64,000 nt of DNA from Burkholderiaceae bacterium (GTDB lineage: Bacteria; Pseudomonadota; Gammaproteobacteria; Burkholderiales; Burkholderiaceae_C), in contig JACKLI010000001.1 of assembly GCA_024235995.1 (NCBI GenBank), positions 2,418,001 through 2,482,000 on the forward strand, given 5' to 3'. The notes beneath the pieces are model-generated. The model ran no database searches, had not been told where the DNA came from, and saw only the letters and a program-made list of their open reading frames with translations. The stretch's first letter is position 1, and each line of letters begins with the position of its first letter. Positions 32,895-45,780 of this stretch are shown here, piece by piece. The position numbers and the translations under genes are program-made.

Positions 32895-35327
32895 TTAGAC
32901 GGACTGCCGGACGGCGCCCAGCGCGCGCAGGATGGCTTCGCTGGTGGCGGGCGCCGACAGCGGCGGATCGACCCGGTGCCCGCCCGCGGCCGAGATGGCG
33001 TCGCGGATGGCGAAGAACACCGAGAAGGGCAGCAGCAGCGGCGGCTCGCCCACGGCCTTGCTGCGATGGATCGAGTCCTCCACGTTGGGGCCGTCGAACA
33101 GCTTCACGTTGAACACCGGCGGGCAGTCGTTGGCGGTCGGGATCTTGTAGGTGCTGGGCGCGTGCGTGGTGAGCAGCCCGGTCTTGGGGTGCCACACCAG
33201 CTCCTCGGTGGTCAGCCAGCCCATGCCCTGGATGAAGGCGCCCTCGACCTGGCCGATGTCCACCGCCGGGTTGAGCGAGCGGCCCGCATCGTGCAGCACG
33301 TCGGCGCGCAGCAGCTTCCACTCGCCGGTCAGCGTGTCCACCACCACCTCGCTCACGGCGGCGCCGTAGGCGAAATAGTAGAAGGGGTGCCCCTGCATCC
33401 GGTCCTTGTCCCACGACAGGCCGGGCGTGGCGTAGAAGCCGTCGGACCACAGCTGCACGCGGTCCAGGTAGGCCTCGGAAATGACGGTGTTGAAGGCCAG
33501 CGTCTTGCCGCCCACGTGCACCTGGTCGTTGGCAAAGCGCACCTCGCTGGCCTGGCCGCCATGGCGCGCGGCCACGCAGGCGGCCAGGCGCTCGCGCAGC
33601 TGGCGCGCGGCGTCCTGCGCGGCCTTGCCGTTTAAATCGGCCCCGGTGGAGGCCGCCGTGGCCGAGGTGTTGGCCACCTTGCTGGTGTCGGTCGCCGTGC
33701 AGCGCACGCGGCCAAAGCCCACGCCCAGCTCGTGCGCCACCACCTGCGCCACCTTGGTGTTCAGGCCCTGGCCCATTTCGGTGCCGCCATGGTTGACCAG
33801 GATGGAACCGTCGGTGTAGATGTGCACCAGCGCGCCGGCCTGGTTGAAGTGCTTGACGTTGAAGCTGATGCCGAACTTGATCGGGGTGAGCGCCAGGCCG
33901 CGCTTGAGCACGGGGCTGTCGGCGTTGTACTGGGCCACGGCGGCGCGGCGGGCTTGGTAGTCGCTGCTGGCCTCCAGCTGCTCGACCAGTTCGTGGATGA
34001 CGTTGTCGCGCACCGGCTGCAGGTAGGGCGTGACGTTGCACTTGTCCCGGCCGTAGAAGTTGGCGCGCCGCACCGCCAGCGCGTCGCGCCCCAGCGTGCG
34101 GGCGATGCTGTCCAGGATGGTTTCGATGGCAATGGCCCCCTGCGGGCCGCCGAAGCCGCGAAACGCGGTGTTGCTTTGCGTATGGGTCTTGCCGCAGTAG
34201 CCGTGCATGGCCACCTCGGGCAGCCAGTAGGCGTTGTCGAAGTGGCAGATGGCGCGCGTCATCACCGGCGCCGACAGGTCGGCCGAGTGGCCGCAGTGCG
34301 ACACCATCTGCAGCGTCACGCCCAGGATGCGGCCCGCGTCGTCGTAGCCCACGTCGTACTCGTACCAGAAACCGTGGCGGCGGCCGGTGATGAGAAAGTC
34401 GTCGTCGCGGTCCAGCCGCAGCTTGACCGGGCGGTTCAACAGGCGGGCAGCCACGGCGGCGATGCAGGCGAACTGGGCCGATTGCGACTCCTTGCCGCCA
34501 AAGCCGCCGCCCATGCGCCGGCACTCGACCAGCACCGCGTTGCTGGATACGCCCAGCGCGTGGGCCACCAGGTGCTGCATCTCGCTGGGGTGCTGGGTGG
34601 AGCAGTGCACGTGCATGCCGCGGCCTTCCCTGGGGATGGCGTAGCTGATCTGGCCTTCCAGGTAGAACTGCTCCTGCCCGCCCACGTCCAGCTCGCCCGT
34701 CAGGCGGTGCGGCGCGGCCGCGATAGCGGCGCGGATGCCGGCCTCGTCCCGGCCGCTGGTGCTGCGCAGCAGGTGCATGGGAGGCACCACGTACTGGCCC
34801 TTGGCGTGAGCCTGGCGCGGTGTCAGCACGGGCTCGGCGGCCTCGACGCGCAGCACCTTCTTGGCCAGCGCGGCGGCGCGGCGGGCCGCATCGCGCGTGT
34901 GGGCGATGACGGCAAACACCGGCTGGCCCAGGAAGCGGATGTCGCCGTCGCACAGGATGGGGTCGTCCGGCACGGCCGAGCCGCAGTCGTTGACGCCGGG
35001 GATATCCTCGGCGGTGATGACCCGCACCACGCCGGGCATGGCGCGCACCGCGTCCAGGTCGATCCCCAGCAGGCGCCCGGCGGCCACGGGCGAGGTGCCC
35101 AGCGCGCAATGCAGCGTGCCCGCCAGCTCGGGAATGTCGTCGGCGTAGGTGGCGCTGCCGGTGACGTGCAGCACGGCCGATTCGTGCGGCAGGCTGATGC
35201 CCACGCGCGCGCCGGCGTCCTGCGCGCGGCCTTCGCCGGCGATGTCCAGCCGCTGCCGCTGGTTGGCGTGGTAGTCGGCAAAGGGCTCGGCGGGGCGCAG
35301 CAGATGATCGGCAACGAGTTTGTTCAT
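32895..35327 (-). CDS. xdhB: Xanthine dehydrogenase molybdenum-binding subunit
   Basis: The 810-residue large subunit has the molybdopterin-cytosine or MPT domains of the xanthine oxidase family: GSATYADDIPELAGTLHCAL, FRGFGGPQGAIAIE, RRMGGGFGGKESQSAQFA, NHGGTEMGQGLNTKVAQVV and the catalytic glutamate in SKAVGEPPLLLPFSV. It hydroxylates hypoxanthine and xanthine, ending in urate. The ATG at 35327 follows GAGGAAAT; the frame extends a little upstream into xdhA without a site. It needs XdhA for electron transfer and XdhC for cofactor sulfuration. Confidence 0.95.
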   Translation of the reverse strand: MNKLVADHLLRPAEPFADYHANQRQRLDIAGEGRAQDAGARVGISLPHESAVLHVTGSATYADDIPELAGTLHCALGTSPVAAGRLLGIDLDAVRAMPGVVRVITAEDIPGVNDCGSAVPDDPILCDGDIRFLGQPVFAVIAHTRDAARRAAALAKKVLRVEAAEPVLTPRQAHAKGQYVVPPMHLLRSTSGRDEAGIRAAIAAAPHRLTGELDVGGQEQFYLEGQISYAIPREGRGMHVHCSTQHPSEMQHLVAHALGVSSNAVLVECRRMGGGFGGKESQSAQFACIAAVAARLLNRPVKLRLDRDDDFLITGRRHGFWYEYDVGYDDAGRILGVTLQMVSHCGHSADLSAPVMTRAICHFDNAYWLPEVAMHGYCGKTHTQSNTAFRGFGGPQGAIAIETILDSIARTLGRDALAVRRANFYGRDKCNVTPYLQPVRDNVIHELVEQLEASSDYQARRAAVAQYNADSPVLKRGLALTPIKFGISFNVKHFNQAGALVHIYTDGSILVNHGGTEMGQGLNTKVAQVVAHELGVGFGRVRCTATDTSKVANTSATAASTGADLNGKAAQDAARQLRERLAACVAARHGGQASEVRFANDQVHVGGKTLAFNTVISEAYLDRVQLWSDGFYATPGLSWDKDRMQGHPFYYFAYGAAVSEVVVDTLTGEWKLLRADVLHDAGRSLNPAVDIGQVEGAFIQGMGWLTTEELVWHPKTGLLTTHAPSTYKIPTANDCPPVFNVKLFDGPNVEDSIHRSKAVGEPPLLLPFSVFFAIRDAISAAGGHRVDPPLSAPATSEAILRALGAVRQSV

Positions 35328-35337
35328 GGCGATTTCC

Positions 35338-36879
<1,542 letters not shown>

Positions 36880-36976
36880 GACGGGTCTCTCGTTCGGTGG
36901 CGCGGGCGCCCAAGGGGCGTGGGTGCCGATGCCGCAATGATGCGGCGTCTGGCTGCAAGGTGGATACCCACCCTCT

Positions 36977-36989
36977 CATACTCGGTATG
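36977..36989. promoter_or_regulatory. Inverted repeat upstream of xdhA
   Basis: CATAC-TCG-GTATG is a 5-base-arm inverted repeat with a TCG spacer, enclosed by a wider ATACC...GGTAT pair, about 100 bases upstream of the xdhA start. The 173-base gap between xdhC and xdhA holds no gene. The position suits a LysR-type binding site for the regulator at 31839-32861, but this is inference from one site. Confidence 0.45.
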
Positions 36990-37052
36990 TTGCAGGCCGT
37001 ATAACACGCGGGTTAACCCGAGCCGGTCCAGCGACAGGGCGCGCCGGCGCGC

Positions 37053-37895
37053 TCAGGACGTGGTGCTGGTCGCAGGCGGCGCCTGCAGCAGCAGCTGCGC
37101 CGCCGTGGCGACGGCAATGACCTCCGGCTCCTTGCCGGTGATGCCGGGAATGCCGATCGGGCAGGTGACGCGCGCCTGCTCGGCCTCGCTGAAGCCGCGC
37201 GCCGACAGGCGGTGGCGAAAGGTGGCCCACTTGGTCTTGCTGCCGATCAGGCCGATGTAGGGCAGGTCGTCGCGCTCGCGCAGGCGCTGCAGGCAGGCGA
37301 TGACGATGTCCAGGTCCTCGGCGTGGCTGAAGCTCATGATCAGCACGCGGCTGTCGGGCGCCAGCTCGCGCACCGCGGCCTGGATGGGGTCGCTGTGCTC
37401 GGTGCGCACCTGGGCCGGCAGGGCGGGCGGAAACACCTCGTCGCGGCTGTCGATCCAGCGCACGGCGTAGGGCAGGGTGCACAGCACGCGCACCAGGGCA
37501 TGGCCCACGTGGCCGCCGCCGAACAAGGCCAGCGGTGCCAGGTTCAGGCTCAGGCGCCGGCGCAGCGCCGGGGCGTCGGCCGCTCCCACGCGCTCGAAGC
37601 GCAGCATCACGATGCCGCCGCAGCACTGGCCCAGGCTGGGACCCAGCGCAAAGCGCCGCATCTCACCATGGGCGGGGGCGCCAGCCTGCCCCCGCAGCAT
37701 GGCCCGGGCCTGGGCCACGGCGTCGAACTCCAGGTTGCCGCCGCCGATGGTGCCCGTCAGGGCGTCAGGCCACACCACCATCCAGGCGCCCGGCTCGCGC
37801 GGAGCCGAGCCCTTCGTTTCGGCCACCTGCACCAGCACGCCGTCTGCCTGGGGCAGGCGTTGCAGACAGTCGTCCAGCGCGCAGGTCGTGGTCAT
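37053..37895 (-). CDS. xdhC: Xanthine dehydrogenase accessory protein
   Basis: The 280-residue protein is XdhC/CoxI-like, which binds molybdenum cofactor and adds the terminal sulfur before insertion into XdhB. It has GTIGGGNLEFDAVAQA, GPSLGQCCGG with the paired cysteines, FGGGHVGHALVRVL (Rossmann motif) and GLIGSKTKWATF. I chose ATG 37895, seven codons inside the longest reading, as the family begins near this point. It lies upstream of xdhA on the same strand, separated by the inverted-repeat region. Confidence 0.93.
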   Translation of the reverse strand: MTTTCALDDCLQRLPQADGVLVQVAETKGSAPREPGAWMVVWPDALTGTIGGGNLEFDAVAQARAMLRGQAGAPAHGEMRRFALGPSLGQCCGGIVMLRFERVGAADAPALRRRLSLNLAPLALFGGGHVGHALVRVLCTLPYAVRWIDSRDEVFPPALPAQVRTEHSDPIQAAVRELAPDSRVLIMSFSHAEDLDIVIACLQRLRERDDLPYIGLIGSKTKWATFRHRLSARGFSEAEQARVTCPIGIPGITGKEPEVIAVATAAQLLLQAPPATSTTS

Positions 37896-37983
37896 GCATG
37901 CATTGTGTGGCGCCACGCGGGCGGCCCTATAGGCCTGGGCATATGGGGTTCATGCCGCAGGCCGTCGTCGCAGCGGGTGCGGC

Positions 37984-38973
37984 TCAATCCACCTGCGCCC
38001 CCGAGGCCTTGACCACCGGCGCCCAGTTGTTCACCTCGTCGTGGATGAAGCGGCTGAAGTCGCGCGGGCTGTTCTTCTCGGACACGGCGCCCAGCTTGGC
38101 GTAGGCCTGCACGATCTCGGGCTTGTCGAAGGCGGCGTTGACCACCTGGTTCACCTTGTCCAGCACCGCCTTGGGCGTGCCCTTGGGCGCGACCAGGCCG
38201 AACCAGGAGGTGACGTCGAACGGGGCCACGCCGCTTTCTTCCATCGTCGGCACGTCGGGCGCCGAGGCCGAGCGCTTCTTGGTGGTGACGGCCAGCGCGC
38301 GCAGCTTGCCGTTTTGCACGTGGGGCCAGGACGAGATCATGTTGTCGAACATGTACTGCACCTGCCCGCCCATCAGGTCGGTCAGCGCCGGCGCGCTGCC
38401 CTTGTAGGGCACGTGCACCGCGTGGGTGCCGGTGCGCACCTTGAACAGCTCGCCCGCCATGTGGATCGAGGTGCCGCTGCCGGAGGAGGCGTAGGACACC
38501 TTGTCGCCCTGCGTCTTCAGCCAGGCGATGAACTCGGGCACGGTCCTGGCCGGCACGCTGGGGTTGACCACCAGGATGTTGGGCATCTTGGCGCACAGGG
38601 CCACGCCGTCGAAGTCGCGGTCCAGGTTGAACTTGATGTTCTTGTACAGCGTCTGGTTGATGGTGCTGGTGACGGCCATCATCAGCAGGGTGTAGCCGTC
38701 GGGCTCGGCCACGCGCACCAGGTCGGTGGCGATGTTGCTGCCGCCGCCGGCCTTGTTCTCGACCACGAAGGTCTGGCCCAGCGCCTCGGTCAGCTCCTTG
38801 GCCATCAGGCGCGCCACCACGTCGGTGGTGCCGCCGGCCGAAAAGCCGACGACGATGCGCACCGGCCTGGTCGGCCACGCGCCCTGGGCGCGCGCGCCCA
38901 GGGCGCTGGCGGCCAGCAGGCCCAGGCCGGCCTGGGCGATGTGGCGACGGGTGAGGGGGCGGGGGTTGGGCAT
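37984..38973 (-). CDS. Bug/TctC-family periplasmic binding protein
   Basis: The 329-residue product has a twin-basic-like signal segment (TRRHIAQAGLGLLAASALGA) and the TctC-like core: RIVVGFSAGGTTDVVARLMA, VENKAGGGSNIATDLV and ASSGSGTSIHMAGELFK. This family has many orphan members in Burkholderiales that bind organic acids and serve tripartite transporters. No TctA or TctB gene is near. It precedes xdhC on the same strand by 88 bases, but a purine role is doubtful. AAGGAG lies well placed before the ATG. Confidence 0.9.
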   Translation of the reverse strand: MPNPRPLTRRHIAQAGLGLLAASALGARAQGAWPTRPVRIVVGFSAGGTTDVVARLMAKELTEALGQTFVVENKAGGGSNIATDLVRVAEPDGYTLLMMAVTSTINQTLYKNIKFNLDRDFDGVALCAKMPNILVVNPSVPARTVPEFIAWLKTQGDKVSYASSGSGTSIHMAGELFKVRTGTHAVHVPYKGSAPALTDLMGGQVQYMFDNMISSWPHVQNGKLRALAVTTKKRSASAPDVPTMEESGVAPFDVTSWFGLVAPKGTPKAVLDKVNQVVNAAFDKPEIVQAYAKLGAVSEKNSPRDFSRFIHDEVNNWAPVVKASGAQVD

Positions 38974-39060
38974 CGAGGCGTCTCCTTGTGCTTGATTTCG
39001 AGAGACTTGAATGTAGCGCGGCCGCGGCTTTCGTCGAGCCGCGGTTTTCCCCACTCCGGA

Positions 39061-40350
39061 TCAGCGCACGTAGGCCGTCTCGCCGTGGCTGGCGATGTCC
39101 AGGCCCTGGCGTTCGTCTTCCTCGCTGACGCGCAGGCCCAGCGCCAGGTCAGCCACCTTGAAGGCGATGAAGGCCGTCACGCCCGACCACGCCACGGTCA
39201 TCAGCACGCTCTTGGTTTGCACCCACACCTGGTGCGCCATGGCAAAGTCGGCGCCCTGCGTGCCGCCCAGGCCGGGCGCGGCAAACACGCCGGTCAGCAG
39301 CGCGCCGACGATGCCGCCCACGCCGTGCACGCCGAACACGTCGAACGCATCGTCCACCTTCAGCATGCGCTTGAGGCCGCCCACGCCCCACAGGCACACC
39401 ACGCCGGCCACCGCGCCGATGACGATGGCGCCCATGGGGCCGACGAAGCCAGCGGCCGGCGTGACTGCCACCAGGCCGGCGACGGCGCCCGAGGCCGCGC
39501 CCAGCATCGAGGCCTTGCCCTTGTGCAGCGCTTCGGCGGCGCTCCACGACAGCGTGGCCGCCGCCGTGGCCAGCACGGTGGTGACGAAGGCCAGGCCGGC
39601 CTGGCCGTTGGCCGCGCCCGCCGAGCCGGCGTTGAAGCCGAACCAGCCCACCCACAGCAGCGAGGCGCCGACCATGGTCAGCGTCAGGCTGTGCGGCGCC
39701 ATCGATTCGCGGCCGAAGCCGATGCGCTTGCCCACCATGTACGCGCCCACCAGGCCCGCGATGCCGGCGTTGATGTGCACCACGGTGCCGCCGGCAAAGT
39801 CCAGCGCGCCGTCCTTGGCCAGCAGGCCGCCGCCCCACACCATGTGGGCGATGGGCACGTAGCTGAGGGTGAACCACAGCACCGCAAACAGCAGCACGGC
39901 CGCAAAGCGCGCGCGCTCGGCAAAGGCGCCCACCGTCAGTGCGACGGTGATGGCCGCGAAGGTGCCCTGAAAAGCCAGGAACACGTATTCGGGGATGGTG
40001 GGCAGCGCGCCGAAGGTGTCGGGCGTGACGCCCCTGAGGAACAGCTTGTCCAGGCCGCCGACGAAGTTGCCCTCGCCGCTGAAGGCCAGGCTGTAGCCGT
40101 ACACGGCCCACAGCAGGGTGACGAGCGAGAAGATGACGAACACCTGCACCAGCACGCTCAGCATGTTCTTGCTGCGCGCCAGGCCACCGTAGAACAGCGC
40201 CAGGCCGGGGATGGTCATCAGGATCACCAGCAGGGTGGAGGTCAGCATCCAGGCGGTGTCGCCGCTGTTGAGGGCGGGCGCGGGAGCGTCGGCGGCAAAG
40301 GCCGGGGCGGCCAGCAGCAACGCCAGCAGGAGGAGGGCAGTGCGTTTCAT
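39061..40350 (-). CDS. amtB: Ammonium transporter
   Basis: The 429-residue protein has a cleavable signal segment (RTALLLLALLLAAPAFA) and eleven helices of the Amt family. Twin histidine positions are seen in VPIAHMVWGGG and VFGVHGVGGIVGALLTG, and the helix-one end reads PGLALFYGGLARSKNML. It conducts ammonia from ammonium into the cell and is blocked by GlnK under nitrogen excess. It lies 25 bases after glnK, as in most bacteria, and should be driven by the sigma-54 promoter at 41579-41594. Confidence 0.95.
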   Translation of the reverse strand: MKRTALLLLALLLAAPAFAADAPAPALNSGDTAWMLTSTLLVILMTIPGLALFYGGLARSKNMLSVLVQVFVIFSLVTLLWAVYGYSLAFSGEGNFVGGLDKLFLRGVTPDTFGALPTIPEYVFLAFQGTFAAITVALTVGAFAERARFAAVLLFAVLWFTLSYVPIAHMVWGGGLLAKDGALDFAGGTVVHINAGIAGLVGAYMVGKRIGFGRESMAPHSLTLTMVGASLLWVGWFGFNAGSAGAANGQAGLAFVTTVLATAAATLSWSAAEALHKGKASMLGAASGAVAGLVAVTPAAGFVGPMGAIVIGAVAGVVCLWGVGGLKRMLKVDDAFDVFGVHGVGGIVGALLTGVFAAPGLGGTQGADFAMAHQVWVQTKSVLMTVAWSGVTAFIAFKVADLALGLRVSEEDERQGLDIASHGETAYVR

Positions 40351-40375
40351 GGTCTTGGGCTCCTGGGGCGCGCCA

Positions 40376-40714
40376 TCAAAGGGCTTCGGGGCCGGTCTCG
40401 CCGGTGCGGATGCGGATGGCCTGCTCGAGCGGGGTGACGAAGATCTTGCCGTCGCCGATCTTGCCGGTGCGGGCGCTTTGCTCGATGGCCTCGATCACGC
40501 GCTCCAGCTCGTCGTCGGTGACGGCGGTCTCGATCTTGATCTTGGGCAGAAAGTCGACCACGTACTCGGCGCCGCGGTACAGCTCGGTGTGGCCCTTCTG
40601 GCGGCCAAAACCCTTGACCTCGGTGACCGTGAGGCCCGCCACGCCGAGCGCGGCCAGCGCCTCGCGCACCTCCTCGAGCTTGAAGGGTTTGATGATGGTG
40701 GTGACCCATTTCAT
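40376..40714 (-). CDS. glnK: P-II nitrogen regulatory protein
   Basis: A 112-residue P-II protein with the T-loop segment KGFGRQKGHTELYRGAEY, including the uridylylation tyrosine Y51, and the ATP/2-oxoglutarate-binding GKIGDGKIFVTPLEQAIRI. It senses 2-oxoglutarate and energy status and controls AmtB and the NtrB/NtrC pair. It lies between the porin gene and amtB, with a dispersed repeat overlapping the upstream spacer, so the repeat is probably in the shared mRNA. Confidence 0.96.
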   Translation of the reverse strand: MKWVTTIIKPFKLEEVREALAALGVAGLTVTEVKGFGRQKGHTELYRGAEYVVDFLPKIKIETAVTDDELERVIEAIEQSARTGKIGDGKIFVTPLEQAIRIRTGETGPEAL

Positions 40715-40723
40715 GATGCTTCC

Positions 40724-40780
40724 TTTTTGATAGCTACTTGCGCTCTTTGCATGCGGGCTGGACGTGGTTTTTGATCAAAA
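40724..40780 (+). repeat. Dispersed ~55 bp repeat, copy 6
   Basis: Plus-strand reading gives ATAGCTACTTGCGCTCTTTG, GCGGGCTGGACG and TTTTTGATCAAAA. This is one of the best matches to copy 7 (same spacing, 14-base core with two differences). It spans the glnK-porin gap and contains the TGA stop of the porin gene (40775-40777). Confidence 0.75.
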
Positions 40781-41539
40781 CGTGTATTTCAGGCCGACGA
40801 CCAGCGCGGTGCGGCCGGTGAAGCGCCCCGCCGGCGTGGCGTACAGCGCCCGGTCGGCGTTGGTGCCGATCAGGGCGGCGCTGGCCGACAAGCCCTGGCC
40901 GAAGTCCTTGTTCAGCGTGACGGCGTAGTCGGTGTAGGCCAGCGCGCCGTTGTGGCGCACCCATTGGCGGCCGACGTGGGGCACCACGGACCAGCCGTCG
41001 CCCAGATCGAAGCTGGCGCTCAGGTCGAGATAGCCGCTGCCCTTGCTGTCGGCCACCCCGAACAGGTTGGTCAGCGCGTGCGAGTACTTCAGCGTCGCCA
41101 CGCCATAGGTCAGCGCGCCGTAGATTTCGGTGGTGTTGGGGCTGACGGCCAGCTGGGCGTTGGGGTACTGGTAGCGCAGCAGGCCCACGTCGTAGGCCAC
41201 CGGGCCGGCGCTGCCCTTGTAGCCGCCGTACAGGTCCCACTCGGCCGGGGCGTTGCCGCCGCTGTCCTTGATCCAGCGGACGGAGGACAGCCAGGTGCCA
41301 ACATACAGGCCGCTGGCGTGGCTGTAGTCGACCCCCGCGCTGACGGCGGGATCGAGCCGGCTTTGCGAGATGCCGCGATAGCGGTAGTCGCTGGCCAGCC
41401 CGACGTTGAAGCTCAGGCTGTGCTCGGGCGGGGCGGCTGCCGGGGGCGCATCGCTGGCCTGCGCCCAGGCACCGAAACTGGCGCCCAGCATGCTGGTGGC
41501 CAACAGATGCGGGATCGAGGAGGGCAGAGGTCGGGGCAT
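40775..41539 (-). CDS. TorF-family putative outer-membrane porin
   Basis: The 254-residue protein has a signal peptide (LLATSMLGASFGAWAQA) and then a beta-rich chain ending in phenylalanine (VVGLKYTF), typical of outer-membrane proteins. SFNVGLASDYRYRGISQSR is the family hallmark. Members with this hallmark are often found upstream of glnK-amtB in betaproteobacteria, suggesting passage of ammonium or other nitrogen compounds; this role is inference. It is the first gene behind the sigma-54 promoter at 41579-41594. Confidence 0.88.
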   Translation of the reverse strand: MPRPLPSSIPHLLATSMLGASFGAWAQASDAPPAAAPPEHSLSFNVGLASDYRYRGISQSRLDPAVSAGVDYSHASGLYVGTWLSSVRWIKDSGGNAPAEWDLYGGYKGSAGPVAYDVGLLRYQYPNAQLAVSPNTTEIYGALTYGVATLKYSHALTNLFGVADSKGSGYLDLSASFDLGDGWSVVPHVGRQWVRHNGALAYTDYAVTLNKDFGQGLSASAALIGTNADRALYATPAGRFTGRTALVVGLKYTF

Positions 41540-41578
41540 GCTCTTTCCTGGTGTGATGAATTCGGTTTCATCACATCA

Positions 41579-41594
41579 AGCAAAAGACGTGCCA
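41579..41594 (-). promoter_or_regulatory. Sigma-54 (RpoN) promoter for porin-glnK-amtB
   Basis: Minus-strand sequence TGGCACGTCTTTTGCT matches the -24/-12 consensus TGGCAC-N5-TTGC(A/T) at every conserved position. It ends about 40 bases upstream of the porin ATG at 41539. Two inverted repeats of NtrC type lie 42 to 95 bases farther upstream. Confidence 0.85.
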
Positions 41595-41635
41595 GTGCCT
41601 TTCAGGCGGGTGCGCCGCCGGGTATGTCGCCCCTT

Positions 41636-41652
41636 TGCACCACATGCGTGCA
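41636..41652. promoter_or_regulatory. NtrC-type binding site
   Basis: TGCACCACATGCGTGCA is a 17-base inverted repeat matching the NtrC consensus TGCAC-N7-GTGCA in both arms and in spacing. It lies about 42 bases upstream of the -24 element, a usual enhancer position. Confidence 0.75.
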
Positions 41653-41665
41653 GGCCGATGGGCGT

Positions 41666-41689
41666 GCCATGCACGTTTGCGTGCATGGC
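41666..41689. promoter_or_regulatory. Second inverted repeat upstream of the sigma-54 promoter
   Basis: GCCATGCACG-TTTG-CGTGCATGGC has perfect 10-base arms. The inner TGCAC...GTGCA has six bases between, one less than the NtrC norm. It lies nine bases after the ntrC stop, so a transcription terminator is the alternative, but no T-run follows on the ntrC strand; an enhancer site is favoured. Confidence 0.5.
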
Positions 41690-41697
41690 GCGGAGCG

Positions 41698-43155
<1,458 letters not shown>

Positions 43156-43165
43156 GTCTGGTCCT

Positions 43166-44251
43166 TCAGCGCACGGGGATCAGCAGCCTGAACCGCGTCG
43201 CCCCGGGCGCGCTCTCGTATTCGATCGTGCCCTCGTGCTGCTGCAGCAAGGTTTGTGCCAGCGCCAGCCCCAGCCCGGTGCCGCCCTCGCGCCCCGACAC
43301 CAGGGGCTGGAAGATGCGCTCGCGCAGCTCGGGCGGCACGCCGGGGCCGTTGTCCTGCACCTGCAGCTCGATGGCCAGCCGAAAGCGCCGCTGGCCCAGC
43401 GTGCGCTGGCGCGCCACGCGCGTGCGCAGCGTGATGACCGCGTCGCCGGCGGCGATGCGCGCGCCCAGCGCCTGCGCGGCGTTGCGCACCACGTTCAGCA
43501 GCGCCTGGATCAGCCGCTCGCGGTCGCCGCGCAGCTCGGGCAGCGAGGCGTCGTAGTCACGCCGGATGTCCAGCCCGCGGGGAAACTCGGCCAGCACCAC
43601 CGCGCGCACGCGCTCGCAGATCTCGTGGATGTTGACCTCGGCGAACATCGGCGCGTGCTGGTGCGGCGCCAGCAGCCGGTCGACCAACGCCTGCAGGCGG
43701 TCGGCCTCGTGGATGATGACGTCGGTGTACTCGGCGCTGCCCACAAACCCGCGCGAGGACGCCTCCATGGCCAGCAGCTGCGCCGCGCCGCGGATGCCGC
43801 CCAGCGGGTTCTTGACCTCGTGCGCCAGGTTGCGCAGCAGCTCCTTCTGCTCGCGCGCCAGCCGGTGCGTGCGCTCCTCGCGGTCCTGGCGCGCCTGCTG
43901 TTCGATCTCGATCATCTCCAGCAGCACGCGGGCGCCCGCGCCGCCGCGCTCCAGCGGGCTGACGATGACGTGCACCGGCACCTCGCGCGCGCCCGGCGCG
44001 GGGCCGCGCAGCGTGGCCTCGAAGCGGCTGACGATCATCTGGCCCGCGCGCTGCAGCGCGTCGTGCAGCGGCGCCGGATCGACGAGCCAGTCGGGCGCCT
44101 GGCCCTGCACCAGCTTGCGGCGCGACTGGCACAGGGCGTTTTCCAGCGCCGAGTTGACCGCCTCGCAGCGGCCATCGGGGCGCACCAGCGCCACCATGGT
44201 GGCCAGCAGGTCGAAGGCCTCGGTGCCGGGAGGGTCGAGCGGGGCGCTCAT
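43166..44251 (-). CDS. ntrB: Nitrogen regulation sensor histidine kinase
   Basis: The 361-residue cytoplasmic kinase has a PAS domain at the N-terminus (LLATMVALVRPDGRCEAVNS), the H-box NLAHEVKNPLGGIRGAAQLL with H144, and the ATPase domain (N-box VVRNAAQALG, DNGPGVPPELRERIFQPLV, GGTGLGLALAQTLLQQHEG). It phosphorylates NtrC when P-II is uridylylated. There is no membrane segment. It starts about 90 bases from the convergent-side repeat and is followed by ntrC after ten bases. Confidence 0.95.
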   Translation of the reverse strand: MSAPLDPPGTEAFDLLATMVALVRPDGRCEAVNSALENALCQSRRKLVQGQAPDWLVDPAPLHDALQRAGQMIVSRFEATLRGPAPGAREVPVHVIVSPLERGGAGARVLLEMIEIEQQARQDREERTHRLAREQKELLRNLAHEVKNPLGGIRGAAQLLAMEASSRGFVGSAEYTDVIIHEADRLQALVDRLLAPHQHAPMFAEVNIHEICERVRAVVLAEFPRGLDIRRDYDASLPELRGDRERLIQALLNVVRNAAQALGARIAAGDAVITLRTRVARQRTLGQRRFRLAIELQVQDNGPGVPPELRERIFQPLVSGREGGTGLGLALAQTLLQQHEGTIEYESAPGATRFRLLIPVR

Positions 44252-44283
44252 GGAGCGGTCGCCAGTACCGGACGGAGGATTTT

Positions 44284-44337
44284 ATGAATCAAAAAAGCCT
44301 CCAGCCCGCATACCATCTGCGCAAGCAGCTATGGATT

Positions 44338-44341
<4 letters not shown>
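44284..44341 (-). repeat. Dispersed ~55 bp repeat, copy 7
   Basis: Minus-strand reading gives ATAGCTGCTTGCGCAGATGG, GCGGGCTGGAGGC and TTTTTTGATTCAT, the clearest copy. It fills the 86-base gap between ntrB and argA and touches the argA TGA stop at 44338-44340. Confidence 0.78.
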
Positions 44342-45684
<1,343 letters not shown>

Positions 45685-45780
45685 GCCGGGCGGGTGGGGC
45701 GGGAGCGTTGGCCGGCAAGTGTAGGGCAAGCACGCGCCGCGGCGCTTCCATCAGAATCCAACATTTGTCTTGTCGATGTC

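Noticed and set aside
41666..41689. The perfect hairpin after ntrC as a rho-independent terminator
   Set aside because: No T-run follows on the ntrC strand and the inner TGCAC/GTGCA resembles an NtrC site, so it was listed as regulatory.
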